A stretch of 64,000 nt of DNA from Clostridium uliginosum (GTDB lineage: Bacteria; Bacillota; Clostridia; Clostridiales; Clostridiaceae). The DNA lies in assembly GCF_900112485.1 (NCBI RefSeq), contig NZ_FOMG01000007.1, positions 1-64,000 on the forward strand. Reading direction: 5' to 3'. The notes below the pieces were generated by a model that ran no database searches, had not been told where the DNA came from, and saw only the letters and a program-made list of their open reading frames with translations. The position numbers and the translations under genes are program-made. Positions 55,325 to 64,000 of this stretch are shown here, one piece after another; the first letter of the stretch is position 1, and each line of letters starts with the position of its first letter.

Positions 55325-57571
55325 TTAACTTTTAGGCCATAATTCAGTTTCTTCAAAGTCCCTCACAGGCATTGGCCTTGCATATAAATATCCTTGAGCT
55401 CTGTTACACCCTACCTTATTTAAGAATTCAGCTTGTTCATGTGTTTCTACACCTTCACAAATTACAGTTAAATCTAATTCATTAGCCATTCTAACTATAT
55501 TTTCTATAACTATTTCTCCCTTTTTAGAACTATCCTTGCTATTTAAGAACTCACGATCAAGCTTTATAATATCAATCGGTAAATCCTTCAAGATGTTAAG
55601 TGATGAAAAGCCTGTACCAAAATCATCTAATGAAATACTAAATCCTATTTCTTTTAACTTAGATAATGCCTCAAATATATTTTCATAATCATCAAATACT
55701 GCGCTTTCTGTTATTTCAATTTCTATTAAGCTTGGTGATATGTCATATTTATCAAATATCCTTGTAATATTTTTAATAAAGTACTCTACATTCTTCAAAT
55801 TAACTCTTGAAATATTTACTGAAATAGGAACTAATCTTGATTCTTTTCCTTTCCATTCATTCAGTTTTATACACACTTGCTCAAAAATAAACATATCTAG
55901 ATTTACTATAAATCCATTTTTCTCGAATAATGGTATGAAGTTTATAGGACTTATTAATCCTCTCGTAGGATGTCTCCATCTAACAAGAGCTTCAGCACCA
56001 ATTGAAACTCCTAATTTTATATCATATTTAGGTTGTAAATATACTTCAAATTCTCCACTTATTAAAGCGCTATGCATAACATCTTCTATTTGCTTTTGTT
56101 TAATTAACTTATTTTGTAATTTAGTATCATAAAATGCTATTATACTATTACAATTGTTTTTTGAAGTCTCTCTTGCAAGTGCTGTGTTATCTATCATTTT
56201 TTGTATATCTGCTTCAGATTCATCTATCACATATGCACCATAAGATAAGGTGAAATTAGGAATTGGCTCCCTTTTTTCAAAAAAGCGAATATCATTATCT
56301 AAAACCTTAAGTCTTTCCAACATATCTTTATAATTACTATAATTTAATAACATTATAAATAAATCATCTCGAACCCTACAAAACATTTCGTTAAAACATA
56401 ACTTCTCTTCTAACACTTCTGAAATATGTTTTAATAATAAATTACCAGTCTTATATCCCCATATATCATTAATGATTTTAAATCTATTTATATCAAATTC
56501 AACCAAAGCATAAGAACCATTTTTATTATTTGATAGTAATTCTTTAATATCCATTTTAAATTTCATTAGAGTTTTTCCACCAGTAATGTCATCAACAAAA
56601 GCAATATCTTTAATTAGTTTTTCTTTTTTATTTCTATATTCATTTATATAAATTAATAACATTACAAAAATTATAGAAATAAAACTACCTAACAAAATCA
56701 TCATAGATCTTATATGATTATCCTTATCACTTATAATAGATTGCTCTATTTGTGATAAAACATAGTGATCTTGTAAATTCTCTACTTTTGAATAACTAAA
56801 AAGAGACTTTTTGCCGTTTATTTCAAGAACTCTCGTTCCTTCATTTCCACTTATTAAATCCTGCTTAAAATTTTCTAATTCTGTTTTATCACTTTCTTCA
56901 TTAGATTTCTCATTTGTAAATATATTTTCTCTTTCAACTACTTCCTTTGAATTTTTTGCACCAACTACTATATTTCCATCTTTATCAATTATACAAGATT
57001 TTACCTTTCCTTCAAAGCCTGCATTTGATAACAATATTTCCTCCATATTATCACACAGTACAGTACCATATATAACACCTTTAATAGCTCCATCATATAA
57101 TAGTGGAGTAGTATATATGAAAACCTTTTCTTTGGTTGTTGTATCAATGACCTCTCTGGATATTATAGTATCTCCATTCATTGCTCTGTTAAAATAGTCT
57201 GTGTTTGATACGTTTAAACTTATATTATCAGTTGATTTTAAAATACCTTCTGAATTTATAATTCCCATTCTTAAAAATGAAGTTCTTTCAGTTTCTGTTT
57301 TTAAGAAACTCAACATTGAATCAATATCAAATGTGCTTTGTTGACTAAAAATATTAGATATACATTTCATATAGTCAAATGTACCTTTTATTTTATCTTC
57401 TACAACTATCGCATTTTTATCAGAAATTTCTGTAATAGTTGCTTCATTTCCTTCATTCAATAAAATTTTTACAGATTTTATGCATATAACAAATCCACTT
57501 GATATTAATATAAAAATAATTACACTCGTTATAATAATTCTAAGAAGTACTTTCTTCTTTCTATTAGCCAC
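55325..57571 (-). CDS. Membrane EAL-domain c-di-GMP phosphodiesterase with degenerate GGDEF
   Basis: 748 residues. TM helix (about 9-29), extracytoplasmic dCache-like sensor (30-285), second TM (about 290-310), GGDEF domain (about 325-480) and EAL domain (about 490-740). In the GGDEF domain the active-site loop is CRVRDDLFIML, so RDDLF replaces GGDEF and cyclase activity is unlikely. EAL motifs are intact: EALVRW, SVNISR, EIEITES, LDDFGTGFSSL, IKLDREFL, CEGVE and GCNRAQGYL. The GTG start lies behind GGGAGGAG. An external ligand likely controls PDE activity. Confidence 0.9.
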   Translation of the reverse strand: MANRKKKVLLRIIITSVIIFILISSGFVICIKSVKILLNEGNEATITEISDKNAIVVEDKIKGTFDYMKCISNIFSQQSTFDIDSMLSFLKTETERTSFLRMGIINSEGILKSTDNISLNVSNTDYFNRAMNGDTIISREVIDTTTKEKVFIYTTPLLYDGAIKGVIYGTVLCDNMEEILLSNAGFEGKVKSCIIDKDGNIVVGAKNSKEVVERENIFTNEKSNEESDKTELENFKQDLISGNEGTRVLEINGKKSLFSYSKVENLQDHYVLSQIEQSIISDKDNHIRSMMILLGSFISIIFVMLLIYINEYRNKKEKLIKDIAFVDDITGGKTLMKFKMDIKELLSNNKNGSYALVEFDINRFKIINDIWGYKTGNLLLKHISEVLEEKLCFNEMFCRVRDDLFIMLLNYSNYKDMLERLKVLDNDIRFFEKREPIPNFTLSYGAYVIDESEADIQKMIDNTALARETSKNNCNSIIAFYDTKLQNKLIKQKQIEDVMHSALISGEFEVYLQPKYDIKLGVSIGAEALVRWRHPTRGLISPINFIPLFEKNGFIVNLDMFIFEQVCIKLNEWKGKESRLVPISVNISRVNLKNVEYFIKNITRIFDKYDISPSLIEIEITESAVFDDYENIFEALSKLKEIGFSISLDDFGTGFSSLNILKDLPIDIIKLDREFLNSKDSSKKGEIVIENIVRMANELDLTVICEGVETHEQAEFLNKVGCNRAQGYLYARPMPVRDFEETELWPKS

Positions 57572-57753
57572 GTTGTCTCCTCCCCAAACCTATTTTCTAT
57601 GAATATAATAATCTAACTTTAAATTCCTGTAATTTATAAAAATACTTTTTATGTTATATTTTATATTTATATACATATTTTATCATATTTTCTAGTATTT
57701 TTATAGAGCTCTAAATTTTAATTTTTTACCATATATGACTTAATTATCAAACA

Positions 57754-57799
57754 AAAAAAGCACAAAAGTTCTTTATTTATGAACTCTTGTGCTTTTAAA
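57754..57799 (-). terminator. Terminator after aconitase
   Basis: AAAGCACAAGAGTTC pairs with GAACTTTTGTGCTTTTTTT on the minus strand, 11 bases past the aconitase stop. Confidence 0.9.
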
Positions 57800-57809
57800 T
57801 TTACTGAAA

Positions 57810-59732
57810 TTAGTTATTTGACTTTACATAGTTTAATCTTCCACCAATTTCAATTACATCAATTTCTTTATCTGTTAATTCTACAAATGCCTTGAAATTT
57901 GTTCCTTTAGTTAAATTTTTAACTGTTACAAATCCAGATTTAAGTCCAGATTTTACATTATCTATTTCAAATGCATCTAATAAATCTATTTTTTCATAGT
58001 CACTTTCATTTTCAAATACCATTGGTATTATTCCATTGTTAATTAAATTTGCCTTATGAATTCTTGCAAATGACTTGGCAACAACTCCTCTTACACCTAA
58101 ATAAAGTGGTGCTAAAGCTGCATGTTCTCTACTTGATCCTTGTCCGTAGTTATTCCCTGCTACAATAAATCCACCATTATGTTCTTTAGCTCTAGCTGGA
58201 AATTCTGTATCAACTGTATTAAAACAGAAATCCGCTAAATAAGGAATATTTGATCTAAACGGTAATAACTTTGAATTTGAAGGCATAATATGGTCAGTTG
58301 TAATATTATCTTCAACCTTTATTAATACTCTTCCATCTACTTCTTCCCTTAAAGGCTCGCTTATTGGGAATGGCTTAATGTTTGGTCCTCTAACAACTTC
58401 AACTTCAGCATTAGTTGGTGCTGGCGCCAAAATCATTGAATCATCAATTAAGAATTTTTTAGGCATATCTATTGTTAAATTTACATCCATTACTGTTGGA
58501 TCAGTTAAAACTCCATTAATTGCTGATACTGCTGCTGTTTCTGGACTCACTATATATATTTGACCTGATAATGTTCCACTTCTGCCATAGAAGTTTCTAT
58601 TTACAGTTCTAAGTGATATTCCATTAGTTCCAGGCGCTTGACCCATACCAATACATGGTCCACAAGAATTTTCAAGTATTCTTGCTCCTGCACTTATTAT
58701 ATCTGCTAATGCTCCATTTCTGGCCATCATTTCCATAACCTGTCTTGATCCTGGTCCAATTACTAAACTAACATCTGGATTTACTTTATTACCTTTTAAT
58801 ATCTTAGCAACTTTCATTAAATCTTCGTAAGAAGAGTTAGTACAACTTCCTATAAATACTTGATCAACTTTACTCTTACCAACTTCACTAACCTTTGCTA
58901 CATTATCTGGGCTATGTGGCTTAGCTGTAAGTGGTGTTAATTCATCTAAGTTAATTGTTACTACTTCATCATAAACTGCATCAGCATCTGGCTTAAATTC
59001 TATCCAATCTTCTTCTCTTCCTTGAGCTTTAAAGAATTCTAATGTTCTTTCATCACTTGGGAAAATTGAAGTTGTAGCTCCAAGTTCTGCACCCATATTA
59101 GTAATAGTAGCTCTTTCTGGAACTGAAAGAGTTTCAACACCTTCACCACCATATTCGAATACCTTACCTACTCCACCTTTAACAGTTAAGACTCTTAAAA
59201 CTTCAAGAATAACATCTTTAGCCGCTACCATCTTATTTAATCTCCCAGTAAGCTCAATCTTTACTACCTTTGGAGTGTTAATATTATAAGCTCCGCCACC
59301 CATAGCAAGAGCAACATCTAATCCACCAGCGCCCATAGCAAGCATGCCAACACCACCTGCTGTTGGTGTATGACTATCAGATCCTATTAATGTATCTCCT
59401 GGTGTTGAGAATCTTTCCAGAAAAATTTGATGACATATTCCATTACCTGGTTTTGAAAAATATACACCATATTTAGATGCTACAGTTTGAATAAACTTAT
59501 GATCATCTGCATTTTCAAACCCTTGCTGTAACATATTATGATCTATAAATGCCACTGACTTCTTTGTTTTGACTCTGTCTATTCCCATAGCTTCTAATTG
59601 AAGATAAGCCATTGTTCCTGTTGAATCTTGAGTTAAAGTCTTATCAATTTTTAATCCAACTGGTTCTCCAGTCTTTAATTCACCCTCAATAACATGACTC
59701 TTTAAAATTTTGTATACTAAATTATCTCTCAC
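57810..59732 (-). CDS. Aconitate hydratase
   Basis: 640 residues. It isomerises citrate and isocitrate using a [4Fe-4S] cluster. Ligand Cys residues are in VFIGSCTNSSYEDL and in ILENSCGPCIGMGQ; DSHTPTAGGVGMLAMG and the C-terminal swivel domain (GNNYGQGSSREHAALAP) are present. It is the shorter, homoaconitase-like form. GTG start. It lies 17 bases after the citrate synthase gene, so the two form one operon giving citrate to isocitrate. Confidence 0.9.
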   Translation of the reverse strand: MRDNLVYKILKSHVIEGELKTGEPVGLKIDKTLTQDSTGTMAYLQLEAMGIDRVKTKKSVAFIDHNMLQQGFENADDHKFIQTVASKYGVYFSKPGNGICHQIFLERFSTPGDTLIGSDSHTPTAGGVGMLAMGAGGLDVALAMGGGAYNINTPKVVKIELTGRLNKMVAAKDVILEVLRVLTVKGGVGKVFEYGGEGVETLSVPERATITNMGAELGATTSIFPSDERTLEFFKAQGREEDWIEFKPDADAVYDEVVTINLDELTPLTAKPHSPDNVAKVSEVGKSKVDQVFIGSCTNSSYEDLMKVAKILKGNKVNPDVSLVIGPGSRQVMEMMARNGALADIISAGARILENSCGPCIGMGQAPGTNGISLRTVNRNFYGRSGTLSGQIYIVSPETAAVSAINGVLTDPTVMDVNLTIDMPKKFLIDDSMILAPAPTNAEVEVVRGPNIKPFPISEPLREEVDGRVLIKVEDNITTDHIMPSNSKLLPFRSNIPYLADFCFNTVDTEFPARAKEHNGGFIVAGNNYGQGSSREHAALAPLYLGVRGVVAKSFARIHKANLINNGIIPMVFENESDYEKIDLLDAFEIDNVKSGLKSGFVTVKNLTKGTNFKAFVELTDKEIDVIEIGGRLNYVKSNN

Positions 59733-59749
59733 TTGTATTCCCCCTATTT

Positions 59750-60916
59750 CTATTGCTTATTTTCTTCTAACTGTCTGTGATATTCTTGATATAATTTAAC
59801 TACTTCCTTGTCAAATAAAGTTCTCTTTAATTTAACTGATGTAGCTCTTACAAGTTCTAATATACCTGTTGCTTCATCTGGTGTAAGCTCTCTATTATAT
59901 TCTCTAAATTTATTTATTATTGAAGCTCTTCCCGAGTGCTTTCCTATAACAATTTGTCTTTCAAGACCAACTATTGCTGGATCAAATGCTTCATAATTCT
60001 TAGGATCTTTTATTGCTCCATCTGCATGAATTCCTGATTCATGTGCGAACATATTAGTCCCAACAATTGCTTTCCATATTGGAAGTTCTCTTCCTGATGC
60101 TCTTGATACATACTCTGATACTTCTCTGAACATTTGAGTATTTATTCCATCACCATTATATCCATAAACAAGCATTAATGCCATTATGACTTCCTCTAAT
60201 GCTGCATTACCAGCTCTTTCTCCAAGGCCATTTACAGTTACTCCAACATGTGATGCTCCGCCTTTGATACCTGCCACTGCATTAGCTGTTGCCATTCCAA
60301 AGTCATCATGAGTATGCATTTCTATATCAAAGCCTGTCTTATCATATATATATTTAATATCATCTCTAAGCTTAAATGGCTCCATAATTCCTACTGTATC
60401 ACAATATCTAAATCTGTTTGCGCCCGCCTGTTTAGCTGCATTAATAAATTCAACTAAAAAATCTCTATCCGCTCTAGATGCATCTTCCCCGTTTACAGAC
60501 ACATAAAGACCATTTTTCTTTGCAAATTCTACAGACTTAACCATATTCTCTAATACCCAATCCCTAGAAGTCTTAAGTTTATGTTGAATGTGTATATCTG
60601 ATACTGATATTGAAATAGCAACTGCATCAACTCCACAATCTATTGATTGTTCTATATCAGAAATTACAGCTCTATTCCATGCCATTATACTAGACTTTAA
60701 ATTTCTTTTTACTATTTCTTTTATAGCTACTTTTTCGTCTCCACCCATTGTAGGAATTCCTACTTCTAGTTGATCAACACCTAAGTCACTTAGCATTTGT
60801 GCTATTACTATTTTTTCTTCATTAGCAAAAACTACTCCTGCTGTTTGTTCTCCATCTCTAAGAGTTGTATCAACTATAATAATCTTTTTACCAGTATTTA
60901 AATTTTCAACTGCCAT
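59750..60916 (-). CDS. Probable Re-type citrate synthase (homocitrate/isopropylmalate synthase family)
   Basis: 388 residues. HMGL-like TIM barrel with the DTTLRDGEQTAGVVFANEEK start, HTHDDFGMATANAVAG metal-binding segment and NGLGERAGNAALEEV. Sequence alone would also fit homocitrate synthase (NifV). The direct link to aconitase supports citrate synthesis: in C. kluyveri and C. acetobutylicum the Re-citrate synthase belongs to this family and in the latter lies beside aconitase. Isocitrate dehydrogenase is not found downstream in this window. It probably supplies glutamate precursors. Confidence 0.8.
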   Translation of the reverse strand: MAVENLNTGKKIIIVDTTLRDGEQTAGVVFANEEKIVIAQMLSDLGVDQLEVGIPTMGGDEKVAIKEIVKRNLKSSIMAWNRAVISDIEQSIDCGVDAVAISISVSDIHIQHKLKTSRDWVLENMVKSVEFAKKNGLYVSVNGEDASRADRDFLVEFINAAKQAGANRFRYCDTVGIMEPFKLRDDIKYIYDKTGFDIEMHTHDDFGMATANAVAGIKGGASHVGVTVNGLGERAGNAALEEVIMALMLVYGYNGDGINTQMFREVSEYVSRASGRELPIWKAIVGTNMFAHESGIHADGAIKDPKNYEAFDPAIVGLERQIVIGKHSGRASIINKFREYNRELTPDEATGILELVRATSVKLKRTLFDKEVVKLYQEYHRQLEENKQ

Positions 60917-61267
60917 TTTAAATCCCCCTTGACTTTTATTTATAACTTATTGCTGTATTATTTTTGTTAAAGTTTTTTGCGTGTCTATATAATTTTATTA
61001 TACACGATATATATACATAATGGAATGACAATTTAACTATTTTTGCAACAGAATCAGTTTTGTCATTCAAACATTCTTATTAATTAAGGTATTTTATTCA
61101 AAATATGAGTTATAATTGCAAGTTTTTTTTCAAACATTGCATTTATATGAATATAGCTCGAAGTTAAAAATTTAACTATTTTACTGCTTTATTATTTAAA
61201 GTTTATTATCAATTACTCGTTTAGAGTAATTTTTATTATATAGTATTATATTTTTTCATCTACATAA
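60917..61267. other. Gene-free AT-rich region upstream of the citrate synthase operon
   Basis: It should carry the citrate synthase operon promoter. I see no RNA gene or T-box. Confidence 0.5.
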
Positions 61268-61305
61268 CAAATAGAGACATCAAATAACTTGATGTCTCTA
61301 AAAAT
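61268..61305 (-). terminator. Terminator after nrdD
   Basis: TAGAGACATCAAG-n4-TTGATGTCTCTA on the minus strand, 15 bases past the nrdD stop. Confidence 0.85.
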
Positions 61306-61321
61306 ATTTTATTTTGCTTTT

Positions 61322-63430
61322 TTAATAATGATTTTTATGTGCTTCTGTATGAGATACTCTATCTTCTCTTTCATGATATTTACCTGAACCAAATCTTTCA
61401 TCTAAGCTTAGATATCCAGTAACTCTTGATATTCCTTGTATATCTGTACTATTACATGTTGGACATTTACTTTCATTATTGTGTAAATATGTTCCACATT
61501 TTTTACAATATCTTATATGAAAATTAATTCCCATATAACTTATATTAGTATTTTTGTATGAATAATTTATTATATCCATAACCACTTCTTCACTTGGAGC
61601 ATCATCTACTTCTATATAAGTTATATGACCACCATCACAAAGTTTATGATATGGTGCTTCAATGTCAATTTTACTTTTAATTGATATTGGATATCCAACA
61701 GGTACATGATAACTATTTGTATAATATTCCTTATCAGTTACACCTTCTACAATACCAAATATTTTTTGATCTTGCTTTATAAACTTACCTGATAATCCTT
61801 CTGCTGGAGTTGCATAACAACTCCAATTCAATTTATATTCTTCCGTTAATCTACCTGTATATTCTCTGATATGACTAATAATCTTTAATCCTAACTTCCT
61901 AGCTTCTTCATCTTCTCCATGATGCTTTCCTATTAAAGATATTAATGTTTCCGCAAGTCCTATAAACCCAATTCCCCATGTACCATGCTTTAATAATGGC
62001 TCAATAGAATCATCTGGTCCTAAGTTTTCTGAACCCATCATAAGATGTTGTCCTGCAATAAAAGGTAAGTCTTTAACTCTTAGATTCTTTAAAACATCAT
62101 ATCTATGCATTAAAGAATCCTTTGCTAAAGCCAATCTACAATCTAATATTTGAAAGAATTTATCTATATCTCCCTTAGCTTGTAGTCCTATTCTTGGCAG
62201 ATTAATTGTTGTAGGTGCTATATTACCTCTTCCCTTACATCCTGGTTCTCCATTTATATTTTTCATAAGATATGTTCTACAACCCATTGTTGCTGGAAGA
62301 TATCCTCTGTCATAATATTCTTTATTAAAATCTGCATCTATATTCATAAATGTTGGATTCATTCTTTTTGCAGCAACTCTGCATGCTAATTTATATAAAT
62401 AAAAATATGGATCATTTTCTTCTCTATTAACGCCTTCTTTTACTCTGAAAATTATATTAGGAAATATTGGTTGTTCTCCTTTTCCTAATCCTATTTCATA
62501 TTCTAAAAGAAATACTTCACACACTAAGGCAGCATCCTTATTATTTGGTATACCAATATTAACTGAACTAAATGGAACTTGTGAACCAGCCCTTGAGTGC
62601 ATTGTATTAAGGTTATAAACAACACCTTGCATTGCTTGATGTACTCTTTTTCTTAATCTCTTTTCTAAAAGTTCTTCCGTCTTTTCTTCTGGAACTTCTA
62701 ACTCTTTTAGTTCTTTTCTAATTTCTTCTCTAGTTGGTTCAACAAATATTCCTAAATCATTATCAAAATCTGGATGTGATTGTCCCCCAAACATATCATT
62801 TTGAGTTGATTGTAATAAAATACATGATAATTCAGCTGCTGTTTCTATTCTCTTAGGTGCATTAATTGTTCCATATCCAGTATTAAATCCCTTTTCTAAA
62901 ATTTCTCTAGTAGGAATATGCAAACAATTAGTCGTTAAATTATAACTATCTAAATCATGATAATAAAGATCTCCTGTTTCATGAGCTCTTGATAAATACT
63001 TAGGCATTGTAGATAAATTATGCCATTTATTAGATTCAGATGCTATTCTTAATAGTTTAGAACTAAAATTGTTACCAACATTAGCATTATCCCTATCTGT
63101 TTCAACTCCTATTTGTTCAATTGCCTTCATTAAATCTGACTTTATATCTCTTACTCTTGTTCTTTCTCTTCTGTATGCTGAATACGCAAAAGCTATATCT
63201 TTATGGTTTTCATCTCTCAGTGCTTTTTCAACCAAATTTTGAATTTCCTCTACTGTAACTTGTTTATTTTTTGTCTCCTCAACGTAACCAATCACCTTTT
63301 GTACAGCATCTAAAACCTGGCTTTCTTTTAATATTAATCCTATTTCAATTGCAGCACCTTTTATGGCTTGAGATATTTTCTCCCCATTAAACTCCACTTT
63401 TCTTCCATCTCTTTTTACAACATATAGCAT
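61322..63430 (-). CDS. nrdD: Anaerobic ribonucleoside-triphosphate reductase (class III)
   Basis: 702 residues. It reduces NTPs to dNTPs under anoxia. N-terminal ATP-cone (residues 3-90: YVVKRDGRKVEFNGEKI), a ten-stranded barrel, a zinc site CKKCGTYLHNNESKCPTC and the glycyl radical motif RVTGYLSLDERFG near the C-terminus. GGAGG lies 7 bases before the ATG. An NrdR-like box is just upstream. Its activase NrdG is encoded at 53864. Confidence 0.96.
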   Translation of the reverse strand: MLYVVKRDGRKVEFNGEKISQAIKGAAIEIGLILKESQVLDAVQKVIGYVEETKNKQVTVEEIQNLVEKALRDENHKDIAFAYSAYRRERTRVRDIKSDLMKAIEQIGVETDRDNANVGNNFSSKLLRIASESNKWHNLSTMPKYLSRAHETGDLYYHDLDSYNLTTNCLHIPTREILEKGFNTGYGTINAPKRIETAAELSCILLQSTQNDMFGGQSHPDFDNDLGIFVEPTREEIRKELKELEVPEEKTEELLEKRLRKRVHQAMQGVVYNLNTMHSRAGSQVPFSSVNIGIPNNKDAALVCEVFLLEYEIGLGKGEQPIFPNIIFRVKEGVNREENDPYFYLYKLACRVAAKRMNPTFMNIDADFNKEYYDRGYLPATMGCRTYLMKNINGEPGCKGRGNIAPTTINLPRIGLQAKGDIDKFFQILDCRLALAKDSLMHRYDVLKNLRVKDLPFIAGQHLMMGSENLGPDDSIEPLLKHGTWGIGFIGLAETLISLIGKHHGEDEEARKLGLKIISHIREYTGRLTEEYKLNWSCYATPAEGLSGKFIKQDQKIFGIVEGVTDKEYYTNSYHVPVGYPISIKSKIDIEAPYHKLCDGGHITYIEVDDAPSEEVVMDIINYSYKNTNISYMGINFHIRYCKKCGTYLHNNESKCPTCNSTDIQGISRVTGYLSLDERFGSGKYHEREDRVSHTEAHKNHY

Positions 63431-63446
63431 TCAGCTTACCTCCACA

Positions 63447-63462
63447 ATACAATATATAGTAT
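63447..63462 (-). promoter_or_regulatory. NrdR-box-like operator of nrdD
   Basis: ATACTATATATTGTAT on the minus strand matches 13 of 16 positions of the palindromic NrdR box ACACTATATATAGTGT. A weaker palindrome, AATAATACAGTATTAT, has its centre about two helical turns upstream (near 63475). It fits repression of ribonucleotide reductase genes by NrdR. Confidence 0.55.
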
Positions 63463-63612
63463 TATTAATAATACTGTATTATTATACTTGATAAGATATT
63501 CCTTAGCAATGCTTTTAATTTTTAATTTTATTAGTACTATATTTTAATTATCAAGCAATATATCTTATTAGCTCTAGATTTAGTCATTTTTTATGCTTAC
63601 TATCAATTTGAC

Positions 63613-63763
63613 TTAGGAATATTCAAAAAAATAACAGACCTGTATGCTTATATATTTTGTTCTATACTTCGTTGGCAAGTTCCGAAATACACTGTTATGA
63701 GCAAAGCTTACCTTCTTGCCCTTACGCAAAATATACCGCGCATTTTTATTTTATGTGTCTTAT
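63613..63763. repeat. Dispersed palindromic repeat, copy H (inverted orientation, degenerate)
   Basis: Left end TTAGGAATATTCAAAAAAAT then AACAGACCTGTATGC, and right end the complement of TAAGACACATAAAATAAAAA. The internal CTTCGTTGGCAAG is the complement of a motif in other copies. Confidence 0.6.
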
Positions 63764-63810
63764 AATTAATTAATATTATTTAAAATATATTGTAAAATAC
63801 AGAAATAAAA

Positions 63811-63858
63811 AATATCTTTATCAATAGTGATAACTATATCACTATTGATAAAGATATT
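63811..63858. repeat. Perfect 22-bp inverted repeat upstream of degV
   Basis: Arms 63811-63832 and 63837-63858 are exact complements across the four-base loop ACTA; the arm includes CTTTATCAATAGTGATA. No T run follows, so it is more likely an operator or mRNA stem than a simple terminator. Confidence 0.7.
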
Positions 63859-63907
63859 AAGAATGATATAATAAATTTAATATAACTATATTTTAGGAGG
63901 AACTCTA

Positions 63908-64000
63908 ATGAGAAAAATAGCATTAATAACTGATAGTGCATCAGATATAAGCACTGAAGACTTAAATAAACACAACATAAAATTATTACCCTTTAAAATC
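63908..64000 (+). CDS. DegV family protein (partial, runs off the window)
   Basis: The first 31 residues, MRKIALITDSASDI then STEDLNKHNIKLLPFKI, match the N-terminus of DegV proteins, which bind fatty acids (FakB-like). ATG behind AGGAGGA. The remainder lies outside the window. Confidence 0.85.
   Translation, partial: MRKIALITDSASDISTEDLNKHNIKLLPFKI

Overview
The window is chromosomal DNA from a low-GC, spore-forming anaerobe of the genus Clostridium (sensu stricto). Support comes from the very AT-rich composition, strong GGAGG ribosome-binding sites, many sporulation genes (spoIIE, spoVT, spoVG, yabP, yabQ), an anaerobic class III ribonucleotide reductase, formate-tetrahydrofolate ligase and a probable Re-type citrate synthase. 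I cannot fix the species from sequence alone.

Layout. The left edge holds the first bases of a 16S rRNA gene on the minus strand with its promoter. A DUF5050 lipoprotein, murD and glyS (with a T-box leader) follow. A spore-surface locus comes next (about 5.2-9.4 kb): a collagen-like BclA-type protein, two DUF3794/SPOCS proteins and a divergent SPOCS-like Cys-rich protein. Two tRNA-Asn genes and then a long minus-strand housekeeping run follow: lysS, greA, dusB, coaX, fhs, ftsH, hpt, tilS, spoIIE, a seven-gene tRNA cluster, yabR, divIC, yabQ, yabP, rqcP, hup, mazG, a spoVB-like flippase, spoVT, prsA, mfd, pth, an orphan response regulator, prs, glmU, spoVG and purR. Read from purR to lysS this is largely the gene order known from the Bacillus subtilis origin-proximal region.

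The right third is more mixed: murC, an M24 peptidase, a phosphoesterase, asnS with a T-box, an accessory island (a YcaO-family enzyme, a protein made of 42 consecutive Gly-Met-X triplets, a small Tyr-rich ORF and a decayed transposase), an HD-GYP protein, a 3-methyladenine glycosylase, nrdG, a small secreted protein, an EAL protein with a degenerate GGDEF domain, aconitase with citrate synthase, nrdD and the start of a degV gene.

Two things stand out. First, the YcaO gene lies directly downstream of the Gly-Met-X gene, with a hairpin between them, which looks like an enzyme and precursor-substrate pair and is a candidate for an undescribed peptide-modification system. Second, a family of imperfect palindromic repeats of 40-380 bp sits in at least ten intergenic spaces. 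Their ends begin with TAAGGCACAT or a variant, and in five cases the repeat starts at, or one base beyond, the stop codon of a gene (murD, spoIIE, mfd, purR, murC). The genes flanking these elements are intact, so the repeats appear to act as, or to have settled into, 3'-end structures.
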